A DNA stretch of 33,312 nucleotides, taken from contig JAEESS010000027.1 of the NCBI GenBank assembly GCA_016286445.1, forward strand, positions 1 to 33,312. Direction: 5' to 3'. The stretch comes from Bacillota bacterium. Lineage in GTDB: Bacteria > Bacillota > Clostridia > Christensenellales > CAG-138. Both the position numbers and the translations under genes were made by a program. The notes under the pieces are model-generated. The model had not been told where the DNA came from and made no database searches. It saw only the letters and a program-made list of their open reading frames with translations. How positions within the stretch are numbered: position 1 is the first letter of the stretch; every line of letters starts with the position of its first letter. Below are positions 23,544-31,378 of the stretch, piece by piece.

Positions 23544-23690
23544 GCGCAAACCCCGCAAGAGGTCGGCAGCGACAGTGAGCCATGGCGATGCGCGGGTAGC
23601 GCGCAACGGCACTTATGTAACGAAGCGAAGCGGAGTGGATTGCGAAAAGGAGGAGCGGCGGAGCAAAGCGAAGCCCGCGACGACGTGGAA
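23544..23690. repeat. AAGCGAAGCGGAG-type dispersed repeat in a gene leader
   Basis: Bases 23544-23576 align with 7357-7390. ACGAAGCGAAGCGGAG and GGAGGAGCGGCGGA recur in the 7209-7600 tract. Bases 23670-23689 are identical over 20 bases to 7624-7643, which is the terminator arm plus encoded CCA end of tRNA-Thr. Confidence 0.8.
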
Positions 23691-24533
23691 ACAAAGTTCA
23701 ACGAATCCTTACAACCGAAAAAGAAACGCCTTCTGCGGCCGGGATGGCAGGAAAAGCTGCCGATCAAGCCGATTCTCTTCGCGACGCTTGCCGTTGTGCT
23801 TCTGACCGTGCTGGTGCTCATCAACCGTCCGACGGCGACCGCGCTTTCAAGCCCGGAGCTGGATGTGATCCGGAGCACCGGCGTTCTGCGCATCGGCGTG
23901 GACACCGATCTTGAAGGCATGTATAAGGGCGGCAAAGGCTACGAAAAGGCGGTTGCGGAACAGATCGCGACGCTGATCTTCGGTGATACCGAGGGGCTGA
24001 CGCTTACCGAGGTCGACCGATACACAGCGCCGTGGCGCATGAACGACGGCGAGCTCGACCTCGTGCTCATGAGCATGGACGCGTTCAAGCAGGACGGCTA
24101 CGACAGAAGCACGGTCCCGTTCTTTACGGATCGCTGCGTGATCCTCGCTTACGGACCGTTCGACACGCTTGCGGGCAAAACGATCGCCGTACTCGAAAGC
24201 ACGCCCTCCGAAAAGCTGCTCAAAGAGTATGTGAAGTCGACCGCGCCGGAGCTTGTGATCCATCCCGCGGCGGACTATTATTCCATGCGCGTTATGCTGC
24301 GCGCGGGCACCGTGGACGGGCTTTGCCTGCCCGAGACCGTGGCGCAGAGCCTTCACGAATCGCGCACGAAGATCCTGTCCTATGACATCGGCGCGATTCC
24401 CTATTACGCGATTGCGAAAAAAGACTCCGTTTTGCTCAGTTTAACGAGCGAACTGTTTTATGATTGGCAGCTCGACGGCACATTCCGCGACTGGGCGAGG
24501 GAATATGGCGTCGAATGGGGCGCGAACGGTTGA
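23685..24533 (+). CDS. Membrane-anchored solute-binding-like protein (SBP family 3)
   Basis: From the GTG at 23685 the protein has 282 residues. A basic stretch (about 11-27, KKKRLLRPGW) precedes a transmembrane helix at 29-47. Then comes a periplasmic-binding-protein type II domain: LDVIRSTGVLRIGVDTDLEGM, the usual start of family 3 amino-acid binding proteins, GELDLVLMSMDAF, and GKTIAVLESTPSEKLLKEY, the hinge and second lobe. A normal binding protein would have a cleaved lipoprotein signal and neighbouring permease and ATPase genes; here there is an uncleaved anchor and no transporter, so a sensory or orphan role is possible. The start is uncertain: AGGAGG at 23648 is 31 bases before the GTG, and a TTG at 23640 would place that site inside the gene. 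The N-terminus lies in a dispersed repeat. Confidence 0.72.
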   Translation: METKFNESLQPKKKRLLRPGWQEKLPIKPILFATLAVVLLTVLVLINRPTATALSSPELDVIRSTGVLRIGVDTDLEGMYKGGKGYEKAVAEQIATLIFGDTEGLTLTEVDRYTAPWRMNDGELDLVLMSMDAFKQDGYDRSTVPFFTDRCVILAYGPFDTLAGKTIAVLESTPSEKLLKEYVKSTAPELVIHPAADYYSMRVMLRAGTVDGLCLPETVAQSLHESRTKILSYDIGAIPYYAIAKKDSVLLSLTSELFYDWQLDGTFRDWAREYGVEWGANG

Positions 24534-24558
24534 CGGAATGTCCAAAATCCGTTAAACT
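24530..24558 (+). promoter_or_regulatory. Probable promoter for the murA operon
   Basis: TTGACG (-35, 24530-24535), a 17-base spacer and TAAACT (-10, 24553-24558). The -35 overlaps the stop codon of the preceding gene. Confidence 0.6.
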
Positions 24559-24604
24559 AAAAAGAAGGCTTTTGTTTCGATACAACAACGAAGGAAATTT
24601 GATT

Positions 24605-25885
24605 ATGGATTCTTTTTACAGCATTCACGGGGGCAAACGGCTTGAAGGCACGGTGACGATCAGCGGCGCGAAAAACGCGGCGGTGGCGATCATTCCGGCG
24701 GCGATCCTTGCGGGGGAGCCCTGTGTTCTCGAAAATCTTCCGAACATTGCGGACGTCGAAAGTCTGCGTGAGATCCTCGTCGGGCTCGGCGCCAAGGTCG
24801 ATATGACCGAGGGCGGCTGCATGCGCATCGATCCGTCGACGGTCAACACGCACGATGCGACAAGCCAAAAGGTCAGCTCCATGCGCGCGTCGTACTATCT
24901 TTTGGGCGCGATGCTCGGCGCGTACGGCGAGATCGAGCTCGCCCTGCCGGGCGGCTGCGTGATCGGACCGAGACCCATCGACCAGCACATCAAGGGCATG
25001 CGCGCGCTCGGCGCAAAGATCTACATGGACGAGAGCCGAAACGTCATCCGCGCGCAGGCGACGAAGCTGAAGGGCGCGGAGATCTTCTTCGACGTCGTTT
25101 CCGTCGGCGCGACGATCAACGTGATGCTTGCGGCGGCAAAGGCGGAGGGGACGACGGTGCTTCAAAACGTCGCAAAGGAGCCGCATGTCGTCGACGTGGC
25201 AAACTTTTTGAACATGATGGGCGCAAGCGTACGCGGCGCGGGCACCGACGTGATCCGTATCCAGGGCCGGAAGAAGCTGCGCGGCTGCGCCTATTCGATC
25301 ATTCCGGATCAGATCGAGACCGGCACCTATATGATCGCGGCGGCGGCAACGCGCGGCGACGTGGTCATCAAAAACGTGATCCCGACGCATATGGAGGCGA
25401 TCTCGGCAAAGCTGATGGAAAGCGGCGCACGCGTGATCGAGGGCGACGACGGACACGACTTTTTCCTGCGCGTCACGATGAACGACCGTCCGCGGGCGCT
25501 GAGCTTCCGCACGATGGTCTATCCCGGGTTCCCGACCGACCTGCAGCAGCCGATGATGGCGTACCTGACCACCGCAGGCGGCACGAGTGTGATCACGGAA
25601 AACATCTTTGAAAACCGCTTCAACCACGTCAGAGAGCTCCGTAAGCTCGGCGCGAGCATTTCGATCTCGAAGCGCGTCGCGCGCGTCAAGGGCGTGGAAG
25701 CGCTCCGCGGCGCGGATATCTATGCGAGCGACCTTCGTGCCGGCGCGGCGCTGATCGTTGCGGGGCTGATGGCGGGCGGCGAGACCCGCGTGCACAACAT
25801 CGGCTACATCGACCGCGGCTACGAATATCTCGACAGCAAGTTCCGAGCGATCGGCGCGGAGATCCTGCGCGCCGACGAGGAATAA
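24605..25885 (+). CDS. murA: UDP-N-acetylglucosamine 1-carboxyvinyltransferase
   Basis: The 426-residue enzyme of the first committed step of peptidoglycan synthesis transfers enolpyruvate from PEP to UDP-GlcNAc in the cytoplasm. The N-terminal GTVTISGAKNAAVAI carries the PEP/substrate Lys-Asn pair (K23, N24). The catalytic loop is LPGGCVIGPRPIDQH with Cys118, so fosfomycin sensitivity would be expected from the family. GTDVIRI and the final DLRAGAALIVAGLMAGGET and YEYLDSKFRAIGA match the EPSP-synthase fold. The length is typical. The start is ATG 24605 with GAAGGAA upstream. It heads a rightward cluster with short gaps or overlaps through to deoD. Whether another murA paralogue exists elsewhere is unknown. 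Confidence 0.97.
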   Translation: MDSFYSIHGGKRLEGTVTISGAKNAAVAIIPAAILAGEPCVLENLPNIADVESLREILVGLGAKVDMTEGGCMRIDPSTVNTHDATSQKVSSMRASYYLLGAMLGAYGEIELALPGGCVIGPRPIDQHIKGMRALGAKIYMDESRNVIRAQATKLKGAEIFFDVVSVGATINVMLAAAKAEGTTVLQNVAKEPHVVDVANFLNMMGASVRGAGTDVIRIQGRKKLRGCAYSIIPDQIETGTYMIAAAATRGDVVIKNVIPTHMEAISAKLMESGARVIEGDDGHDFFLRVTMNDRPRALSFRTMVYPGFPTDLQQPMMAYLTTAGGTSVITENIFENRFNHVRELRKLGASISISKRVARVKGVEALRGADIYASDLRAGAALIVAGLMAGGETRVHNIGYIDRGYEYLDSKFRAIGAEILRADEE

Positions 25886-25898
25886 CGGGAGGAACCCC

Positions 25899-26762
25899 AT
25901 GTATCTTGCATCCGGCTGGAAAGACTACGCGATTCTCGACGCGGGCGGCGGCGATAAATTCGAGCGCTGGGGCGGCGTAACATTATTGCGCCCCGATCCG
26001 CAGGCGGTCTGGACGATGGACCCGCGCGTTTCGGAACGCGCCGACGCGGTCTATCACAGAAGCAGCAGCGGCGGCGGGCACTGGGAATACAAACGAACGC
26101 TGCCCGAGCAGTGGACGATCTCGTACCGCGATTTAACCTTCATCGTGCGCCCGACCGGCTTCAAGCACACCGGGCTGTTCCCGGAACAGGCGGTCAACTG
26201 GGACTGGATGCGCAGTGAGATCGCGGCGCATGAGAAGCGCACCGGACGAGCCGCAAAGGTGCTGAACCTCTTTGCGTATACCGGCGGTGCGACCTGCGCC
26301 TGCGCAAAAGCCGGCGCGGAGGTCGTGCATGTCGACGCGGCGAAGGGCATGGTCGCCTGGGCGAAGGACAACGCCGCGGCGTCCGGACTCGCCGACGCGC
26401 CGATCCGCTACATCGTCGACGACTGCGTGAAGTTCGTCAAGCGCGAGATCCGGCGCGGCAACCGGTACGACGGCATTCTGATGGACCCGCCGAGCTACGG
26501 CAGAGGTCCGACCGGCGAGATGTGGAAGATCGAAAACGATCTTTATCCGCTCGTCGAGCTCTGTGCGGAGCTGTTGTCTCCCGATCCCTGTTTCTTTCTC
26601 ATCAATTCCTACACGACCGGTCTTGCGCCGACCGTGCTTTCTAACGTACTGCAGCTTGCGATCAAAGGCGGACATGCCGAAGCGGGCGAGATCGGACTGC
26701 CGATCGCGCGCGGCAATCTGATCCTGCCCTGCGGCGCGAGCGGACGGTGGACGAACGCATGA
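25899..26762 (+). CDS. Class I SAM-dependent methyltransferase, RlmI/RlmK-like
   Basis: The 287-residue protein has the SAM-binding segment VLNLFAYTGGAT (121-132), the acidic loop HVDAAKGMVAWAKDN (144-158) and the catalytic DPPSYGRGP (196-204). This set defines the PF10672-type methyltransferases related to RlmI, which methylate cytosine in 23S rRNA. The PUA domain present at the N-terminus of RlmI is missing; instead, 1-115 holds a beta-rich part with FKHTGLFPEQAVNWDWM. The target is not predictable but RNA is likely, given the pseudouridine synthase that overlaps it. The start is ATG 25899 with GGGAGG upstream, 13 bases after murA. The stop overlaps the next start (ATGA, 26759-26762). Confidence 0.88.
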   Translation: MYLASGWKDYAILDAGGGDKFERWGGVTLLRPDPQAVWTMDPRVSERADAVYHRSSSGGGHWEYKRTLPEQWTISYRDLTFIVRPTGFKHTGLFPEQAVNWDWMRSEIAAHEKRTGRAAKVLNLFAYTGGATCACAKAGAEVVHVDAAKGMVAWAKDNAAASGLADAPIRYIVDDCVKFVKREIRRGNRYDGILMDPPSYGRGPTGEMWKIENDLYPLVELCAELLSPDPCFFLINSYTTGLAPTVLSNVLQLAIKGGHAEAGEIGLPIARGNLILPCGASGRWTNA

Positions 26763-28057
26763 GCGCGCCGCATATTCTCTACGAGGACAACCACCTGCTG
26801 GTCGTCGAAAAACCGGAAAACCTGCCGGTCCAGGCGGACGCTTCGGGCGATGCGGACCTTTTGTCGCTCTGCAAGGCGTACATCAAGGAGACGTATCATA
26901 AGCCCGGGGACGCGTATCTCGGGCTCGTGCACCGGCTCGATCGCCCCGTCGGCGGCGTGATGGTCTTCGCAAAGACGAGCAAGGCGGCGGGAAGACTCAC
27001 AAGTCAGTTCAAGGATCGTACCGCGCACAAGCGCTACGTCGCGATCGTCGACGGAAACGCGCCGGCGTCCTCGGAATGCGTCGACTGGCTTTATAAGGAC
27101 GAACGCACGAATACGACCAGCGTCGTGCCCGAGGGTACGGACGGCGCGAAAAAGGCGATCCTGCGCTATCGCACGCTTGCACGGCAAAACGGCACGTCGA
27201 TCCTCGACGTCGAGCTTCTGACCGGCAGACCGCATCAGATCCGCGTGCAGTTATCGAGCAGAGGGCTGCCGATTCTGGGCGACATGCGCTACAATCCGAA
27301 CGCAAAGCCCGGCACGCAGATCCGGCTTTGGGCATACACGCTGACGGTGAAGCATCCGACGCTCGGAGAACCGATGACCTTCTGGTCGATCCCCGCGTGG
27401 CGCGAATATCCCGCGGTTTTAAGGTGCCTGCCCGCGCACGAGGTGTGCAGCGGCGTGTACTTCGACGACGATCTGCTCATCGCGGACAAGAACGCGGGCG
27501 CGGAGGTCGAAGGTGCGCTTTTGGGCGAGCTTTCGGCACTCTTTGATCCGCTTTATCCGATCCACCGGCTCGACGCGAACACCGAGGGGCTCGTCGTGTT
27601 CGCCCGTACGGAGACGATGCGCGACCGGCTTCTGGACGCGTTCTATCGGCACGAGACGCAGAAGATCTACCATGCGATCGTCGTCGGACGCCCGAAGGAC
27701 GGAAGCTATACGCACTTTGCGAAAAAGGACGCGGACGCGGCGTATATGCGGCTTTGCCGGGAGAACGATCCGGAAGCGCTCAGAATGGAGCTTGCCGTGC
27801 GGGTCCTTGAAACGCGGCGCGATCTCTCGCTTTGCGAGATCCGGCTCTTTACGGGGCGCACGCATCAGATCCGCGTGCAGATGAGCGCGATCAGCTGCCC
27901 CGTGCTCGGCGACGACAAATACGGCGACCGCGACGCGAACAAACGGTATAAGAAACGCCGCCAATGCCTGCTGCATAAGCGGCTGACGGTTTTGGGGAAG
28001 ACCTTTGAAAGCACCAAGGAACTCAATCTGAACGAATTTACGGAGGAAAAACGATGA
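26759..28057 (+). CDS. Double RluA-family RNA pseudouridine synthase (two catalytic domains fused)
   Basis: The 432-residue protein has two complete RluA-type catalytic domains head to tail. Domain 1 (about 5-215) has YEDNHLLVVEKPENLPVQ, the catalytic motif HRLDRPVGGVMVF (Asp61), TGRPHQIRVQLS (155-166) and the closing PILGDMRY. Domain 2 (about 233-425) has YFDDDLLIADKN, HRLDANTEGLVVF (Asp272), FTGRTHQIRVQMS (364-376) and PVLGDDKYGD. Both Asp residues that isomerise uridine are kept, so both halves may be active, on one or two sites of ribosomal or transfer RNA. No S4 domain precedes either. The usual family member has one such domain and 220-330 residues, so this is a fusion. The start is the ATG at 26759 overlapping the methyltransferase stop; a GTG at 26747 is possible but less likely. 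The stop overlaps the next gene (ATGA). Confidence 0.92.
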   Translation: MSAPHILYEDNHLLVVEKPENLPVQADASGDADLLSLCKAYIKETYHKPGDAYLGLVHRLDRPVGGVMVFAKTSKAAGRLTSQFKDRTAHKRYVAIVDGNAPASSECVDWLYKDERTNTTSVVPEGTDGAKKAILRYRTLARQNGTSILDVELLTGRPHQIRVQLSSRGLPILGDMRYNPNAKPGTQIRLWAYTLTVKHPTLGEPMTFWSIPAWREYPAVLRCLPAHEVCSGVYFDDDLLIADKNAGAEVEGALLGELSALFDPLYPIHRLDANTEGLVVFARTETMRDRLLDAFYRHETQKIYHAIVVGRPKDGSYTHFAKKDADAAYMRLCRENDPEALRMELAVRVLETRRDLSLCEIRLFTGRTHQIRVQMSAISCPVLGDDKYGDRDANKRYKKRRQCLLHKRLTVLGKTFESTKELNLNEFTEEKR

Positions 28058-29760
28058 ACGCACAAGAACGCTACGCATTCTGGATGAACAGCCCCGACGT
28101 CGACGAACAGACAAAGGCGGAATTACGGACCATTGCAAACGATCCCGCGGAGATCGAGGAGCGCTTTTACACCGAACTGGAGTTCGGCACGGCGGGCCTC
28201 AGAGGCATCCTCGGCGCGGGCGACAACCGCATGAACATCTACAACGTCCGCAAGGCGACCGAGGGACTTGCGCGTTACCTCGACGAAAACGTCAAAGGGC
28301 AGGCGCGCGTGTGCATCGCCTACGATTCGCGGCACTGCTCCGATCTCTTCGCAAAGGAGACCGCCTGCGTGCTTGCGGGACACGGCGTGCACGTTTATCT
28401 CTATTCGACGCTGCATTCCGTGCCGCAGCTGAGCTTCACCGTACGCGAGCTCAAATGTGACGCGGGCGTCGTGATCACGGCAAGCCACAACCCGCCGAAG
28501 TACAACGGCTACAAGGTTTACGGACCCTCCGCGGGGCAGGCGGCGCCGGATCTTGCAAACGAGATCACAAAGCACATCCGCGCGGTCGAGGGCTTCCAGA
28601 CCGGCTATAAGCCCTACGATGAAGCGGTAAAAGACGGCACGATTGAGCTGATCGGCAAAGAGATCGACGAGATCTACTATCAAAAGACCATGTCGCTTCT
28701 GACACAGCCGGAGCTGGTCAAGGCCAAGGGGCACGAGCTGAAGCTCGTCTATACCCCGCTGCACGGAAGCGGCAATGTGCCGGTCCGCGAGGTTCTGCGG
28801 CGCATCGGCGTCACGAACGTCACGGTGGTCAGGGAGCAGGAAGCGCCGGACGGCAGCTTCCCGACGGTGAAAGCGCCGAATCCCGAGGATCCGAACGCGT
28901 TCACGCTCGCGTTTCAGTACGCCGAGCGGGTCGGCGCAACGGTCATCATCGGCACCGACCCGGACAGCGACCGGCTGGGGCTTGCGGTCAAAAAGACCGA
29001 CGGCGACTGGGCGGTTCTGACCGGCAACCAGATCGGCGCGATTTTGATCCACTCGCTGCTCTCCTCCTATCAGGCGACCGGCAAGCTGCCGGAAAACGGG
29101 CTTGTCGTACGCTCGCTCGTATCCACGCAGCTTGCGGACGCGATTTGCGCAAAGTTCGGCGTAAAGATCAAAGAGGTGCTGACCGGCTTCCGCTTCATTG
29201 CGGAGGAGATCGCAAAATGCGAGGAAACGCACGAACACACGTTCCTGTTCGGCTTTGAAGAGAGCTACGGCTTCCTCGCGGGCAGCTTCGTGCGCGACAA
29301 GGACGCGATCTGCGCGGCGATGCTCGTCGCGGAGGCGTGCGTGGTCTATAAGGAGCGCGGTATGACGCTCTACGACGCTTTGATGGAGATCTACGGGATC
29401 TACGGCTTCTACCGCGAAAAGGTCAAGTCCTACACGCTGGAGGGTAAGGCGGGCATCGAGGCGATCCAGAACGCGATGGCACAGCTCAGAAAGAGCCCGC
29501 TCGACGCGATCGCGGGCACGGCGGTTGCAAAGTCCGAAGACTTCAACGAGCCCGAAAAGACGGGACTGCCGAAATCGAACGTGCTGCGCTTTACGCTTTC
29601 GGACGGCGCGTGGGTCACGGTGCGTCCCTCCGGCACGGAACCGAAGCTGAAGCTGTACATCGGCGCGCATGCGGACACGGACGCGGCGGTCGGCGCGCGG
29701 CTTGACGATCTCATGAACGATATGGACGCGAAGCTTTCGACGCTTCTCGGTCTTGCATAA
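28054..29760 (+). CDS. Phosphoglucomutase / phosphomannomutase family protein
   Basis: The 568-residue alpha-D-phosphohexomutase interconverts hexose 1- and 6-phosphates through a phosphoserine. Motifs in order: GTAGLRG (45-51); the active-site loop TASHNPPKYNGYK with Ser144; the metal loop DPDSDRLG near 310; the sugar-specificity loop FGFEESYG near 405; and the phosphate-binding RPSGTEPKLKLY near 530. The extended length is that of the PgcA/PgmB-type enzymes of Firmicutes that act on glucose phosphates, giving UDP-glucose and wall polymer precursors. The exact sugar is inferred. The start ATG overlaps the stop of the pseudouridine synthase gene, with CGGAGG inside that gene. Confidence 0.94.
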   Translation: MNAQERYAFWMNSPDVDEQTKAELRTIANDPAEIEERFYTELEFGTAGLRGILGAGDNRMNIYNVRKATEGLARYLDENVKGQARVCIAYDSRHCSDLFAKETACVLAGHGVHVYLYSTLHSVPQLSFTVRELKCDAGVVITASHNPPKYNGYKVYGPSAGQAAPDLANEITKHIRAVEGFQTGYKPYDEAVKDGTIELIGKEIDEIYYQKTMSLLTQPELVKAKGHELKLVYTPLHGSGNVPVREVLRRIGVTNVTVVREQEAPDGSFPTVKAPNPEDPNAFTLAFQYAERVGATVIIGTDPDSDRLGLAVKKTDGDWAVLTGNQIGAILIHSLLSSYQATGKLPENGLVVRSLVSTQLADAICAKFGVKIKEVLTGFRFIAEEIAKCEETHEHTFLFGFEESYGFLAGSFVRDKDAICAAMLVAEACVVYKERGMTLYDALMEIYGIYGFYREKVKSYTLEGKAGIEAIQNAMAQLRKSPLDAIAGTAVAKSEDFNEPEKTGLPKSNVLRFTLSDGAWVTVRPSGTEPKLKLYIGAHADTDAAVGARLDDLMNDMDAKLSTLLGLA

Positions 29761-29779
29761 TAAGAAAGGAGACAAAACC

Positions 29780-30094
29780 ATGTATCTGTACACCATTGAA
29801 TCCGTTCCCGGAAAAGAGATCGCCGCGCTCGGGCTGGTAAAGGGCGCGACCGTTCAGACGAAGCACTTAGGAAAGGATTTCCTCGCAGGCTTCAAAAATC
29901 TGGTCGGCGGCGAGATCCAAAGCTATACCGAAATGCTGAATGAAGCAAGACAGATTGCGACCGACAGAATGGTCAAGGAAGCGCAAGCGCTCGGTGCGGA
30001 CGCCGTCATCGGCATTCGCTATGCGTCGTCCGAGGTCATGCAGGGCGCTGCGGAGGTCTTCGCTTACGGCACCGCGGTCAAGTTCCTTTCGTAA
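29780..30094 (+). CDS. YbjQ-family protein (UPF0145, heavy-metal-binding-like domain)
   Basis: The 104-residue protein begins MYLYTIESVPGKEIAALGLV and contains GFKNLVGGEIQSYTEMLNEARQIATDRM, then EAQALGADAVIGIRY and a closing FAYGTAVKF strand. These are the marks of the YbjQ/UPF0145 family, a small pentamer-forming fold annotated as heavy-metal binding on weak evidence. The start is ATG 29780 with AGAAAGGAG upstream, 19 bases after the mutase stop. It lies in the same operon, 21 bases before deoD. The function is unknown. Confidence 0.92.
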   Translation: MYLYTIESVPGKEIAALGLVKGATVQTKHLGKDFLAGFKNLVGGEIQSYTEMLNEARQIATDRMVKEAQALGADAVIGIRYASSEVMQGAAEVFAYGTAVKFLS

Positions 30095-30115
30095 CCGTCG
30101 GAAAGGAGAGCGGCT

Positions 30116-30829
30116 ATGGCAACGATCACTCCCCACAACGGCGCAAACAAAGGCGATTTTGCAAAGACCGTGCTGATGCCCGGCGATCCGCTGCGCGCAA
30201 AGTTCATTGCGGAAACGTACCTTGATGATCCGAAGCTCGTCACGGGCATCCGCAACGTGTACGGCTACACCGGAACGTACGAGGGCAAGCGCGTTTCGGT
30301 CATGGCAAGCGGCATGGGCATCCCCTCGATCGGAATCTACTCCTATGAGCTTTTCCACTTCTTTGATGTGGAGAGCATCATCCGCATCGGCTCCGCAGGC
30401 GCGTATCATCCGGACCTCAGACTTTTCGACATCGTCATCGGCATGGGCGCCTGCACGAACTCGAACTACGCCGCGCAGTTCAACCTGCCCGGCACGTTCG
30501 CGCCGATCGCGGATTTCGGACTGGTCAGAAAGGCGGTCGACGCCTGCGAAGCGCTCGGCGCGCGGTACATGGTCGGCAACCTCATGAGCTCCGACGTGTT
30601 CTACAACGACGATCCCGAGTCGTGGAAACAGTGGCGCAAAATGGGCGTGCTTGCCGCGGAGATGGAAGCGGCGGCGCTCTATCTGAACGCGGCGCGCTGC
30701 GGCAAAAAGGCGCTTGCGATCGACACGATCAGCGACATCATCGGCACCGAGGAAGAAACGACGGCAGAACAGCGGCAGACCGCGTTCGATCAGATGATCC
30801 GCGTGGCGCTCTCCATTGCGGAGGAATGA
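30116..30829 (+). CDS. deoD: Purine-nucleoside phosphorylase, DeoD type
   Basis: The 237-residue enzyme of nucleoside salvage splits purine (deoxy)nucleosides with phosphate into base and (deoxy)ribose 1-phosphate. Visible marks: PHNGANKGDFAKTVLMPGDPLRAK with the phosphate-binding GDPLRA; GMGIPSIGIYSYEL; RIGSAGAY; the sugar-binding VLAAEMEAAALY (Met and Glu of the active site); and DTISDII with the catalytic Asp. The length and order match the hexameric DeoD proteins. The start is ATG 30116 with GGAAAGGAG upstream. It is the last gene of the murA-led cluster; the product ribose 1-phosphate could be isomerised by the upstream mutase only if that enzyme is promiscuous, which I cannot show. Confidence 0.97.
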   Translation: MATITPHNGANKGDFAKTVLMPGDPLRAKFIAETYLDDPKLVTGIRNVYGYTGTYEGKRVSVMASGMGIPSIGIYSYELFHFFDVESIIRIGSAGAYHPDLRLFDIVIGMGACTNSNYAAQFNLPGTFAPIADFGLVRKAVDACEALGARYMVGNLMSSDVFYNDDPESWKQWRKMGVLAAEMEAAALYLNAARCGKKALAIDTISDIIGTEEETTAEQRQTAFDQMIRVALSIAEE

Positions 30830-30875
30830 GGCGCTCTTCTATCCGGCAATTTTACAACACTTGACCGAATTCTTG

Positions 30876-31035
30876 CCTTCCCCTTTGAGGGGAAGGTGGC
30901 GAAGCGTGAGCGAGCCGGATGAGGTGGACACGCAAAAAACGTCAGTTTTTGCGGATCGGGCGAATGCAGTGCATTCGCCGTCCTGTACACCTCATCAGTC
31001 ACCTGTCGGTGACAGCTTCCCCTCAAGGGGAAGCC
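30876..31035. repeat. Composite palindromic element, copy C
   Basis: CCTTCCCCTTTGAGGGGAAGG stem, then a GGCGAAGCGTGAGCGAGCCG hairpin, GGATGAGG, GCAAAAA/TTTTTGC, a 9-bp hairpin GGCGAATGC-AGT-GCATTCGCC (30958-30978), then CACCTCATCAGTCACC-TGTC-GGTGACAG and a CCCCTCAAGGGG end. This is the same module order as at 2190-2336 and 6716-6950. It fills the 264-bp gap between deoD and the Dabb gene, where no gene is seen. Confidence 0.85.
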
Positions 31036-31093
31036 AAAGCCCTGTCCGCTCGCATGCCTGACAGACACAGGAACATAAAAGGAGGAATACCCC

Positions 31094-31378
31094 ATGATCA
31101 AGCACATCGTTCTGTTCAAGTTTGAAGACCCTGCGGTCAACGTCCCGATCGTGCGGGATTCGCTGTATGCGCTTGTCGACAAGATCCCCGAGATCGTGCA
31201 TATGCAGATCGGCGAGGACTTCCTGCATTCGGGCAGAAGCTACGACATGGCGCTTCTGGTCGATTTCAAGTCCCGTGAGGATCTGGAGATCTACGACAAG
31301 AACCCCGACCACGCAAAGGCGCGCGTTTATATCCACGCGCATCGGCTGGACAGTAAAACGGTCGATTTCGAGTACTGA
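31094..31378 (+). CDS. Dabb family (stress-responsive alpha-beta barrel) protein
   Basis: The 94-residue dimeric alpha-beta barrel type protein opens [12 protein letters not shown], the standard first strand of the Dabb family. [28 protein letters not shown] is the typical middle, followed by the last strand with KTVDFEY. Members occur in stress responses and polyketide cyclisation, but most bacterial single-domain forms are uncharacterised. The start ATG 31094 has a perfect AAAGGAGG upstream. Its stop overlaps the uvrB start by one base (TGATG), so translation of uvrB is coupled to it. Confidence 0.92.
   Translation: MIKHIVLFKFEDPAVNVPIVRDSLYALVDKIPEIVHMQIGEDFLHSGRSYDMALLVDFKSREDLEIYDKNPDHAKARVYIHAHRLDSKTVDFEY

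Noticed and set aside
24557-25900. 447-codon leftward open frame opposite murA
   Set aside because: It lies wholly on the complement of an intact murA; composition is Arg/His/Asp-rich as expected for the shadow of GC-rich coding DNA, and there is no family motif.
28123-29796. 557-codon leftward open frame opposite the phosphoglucomutase
   Set aside because: Shadow of the mutase gene, which has all catalytic motifs; the antisense frame has no recognisable domain or ribosome binding site.
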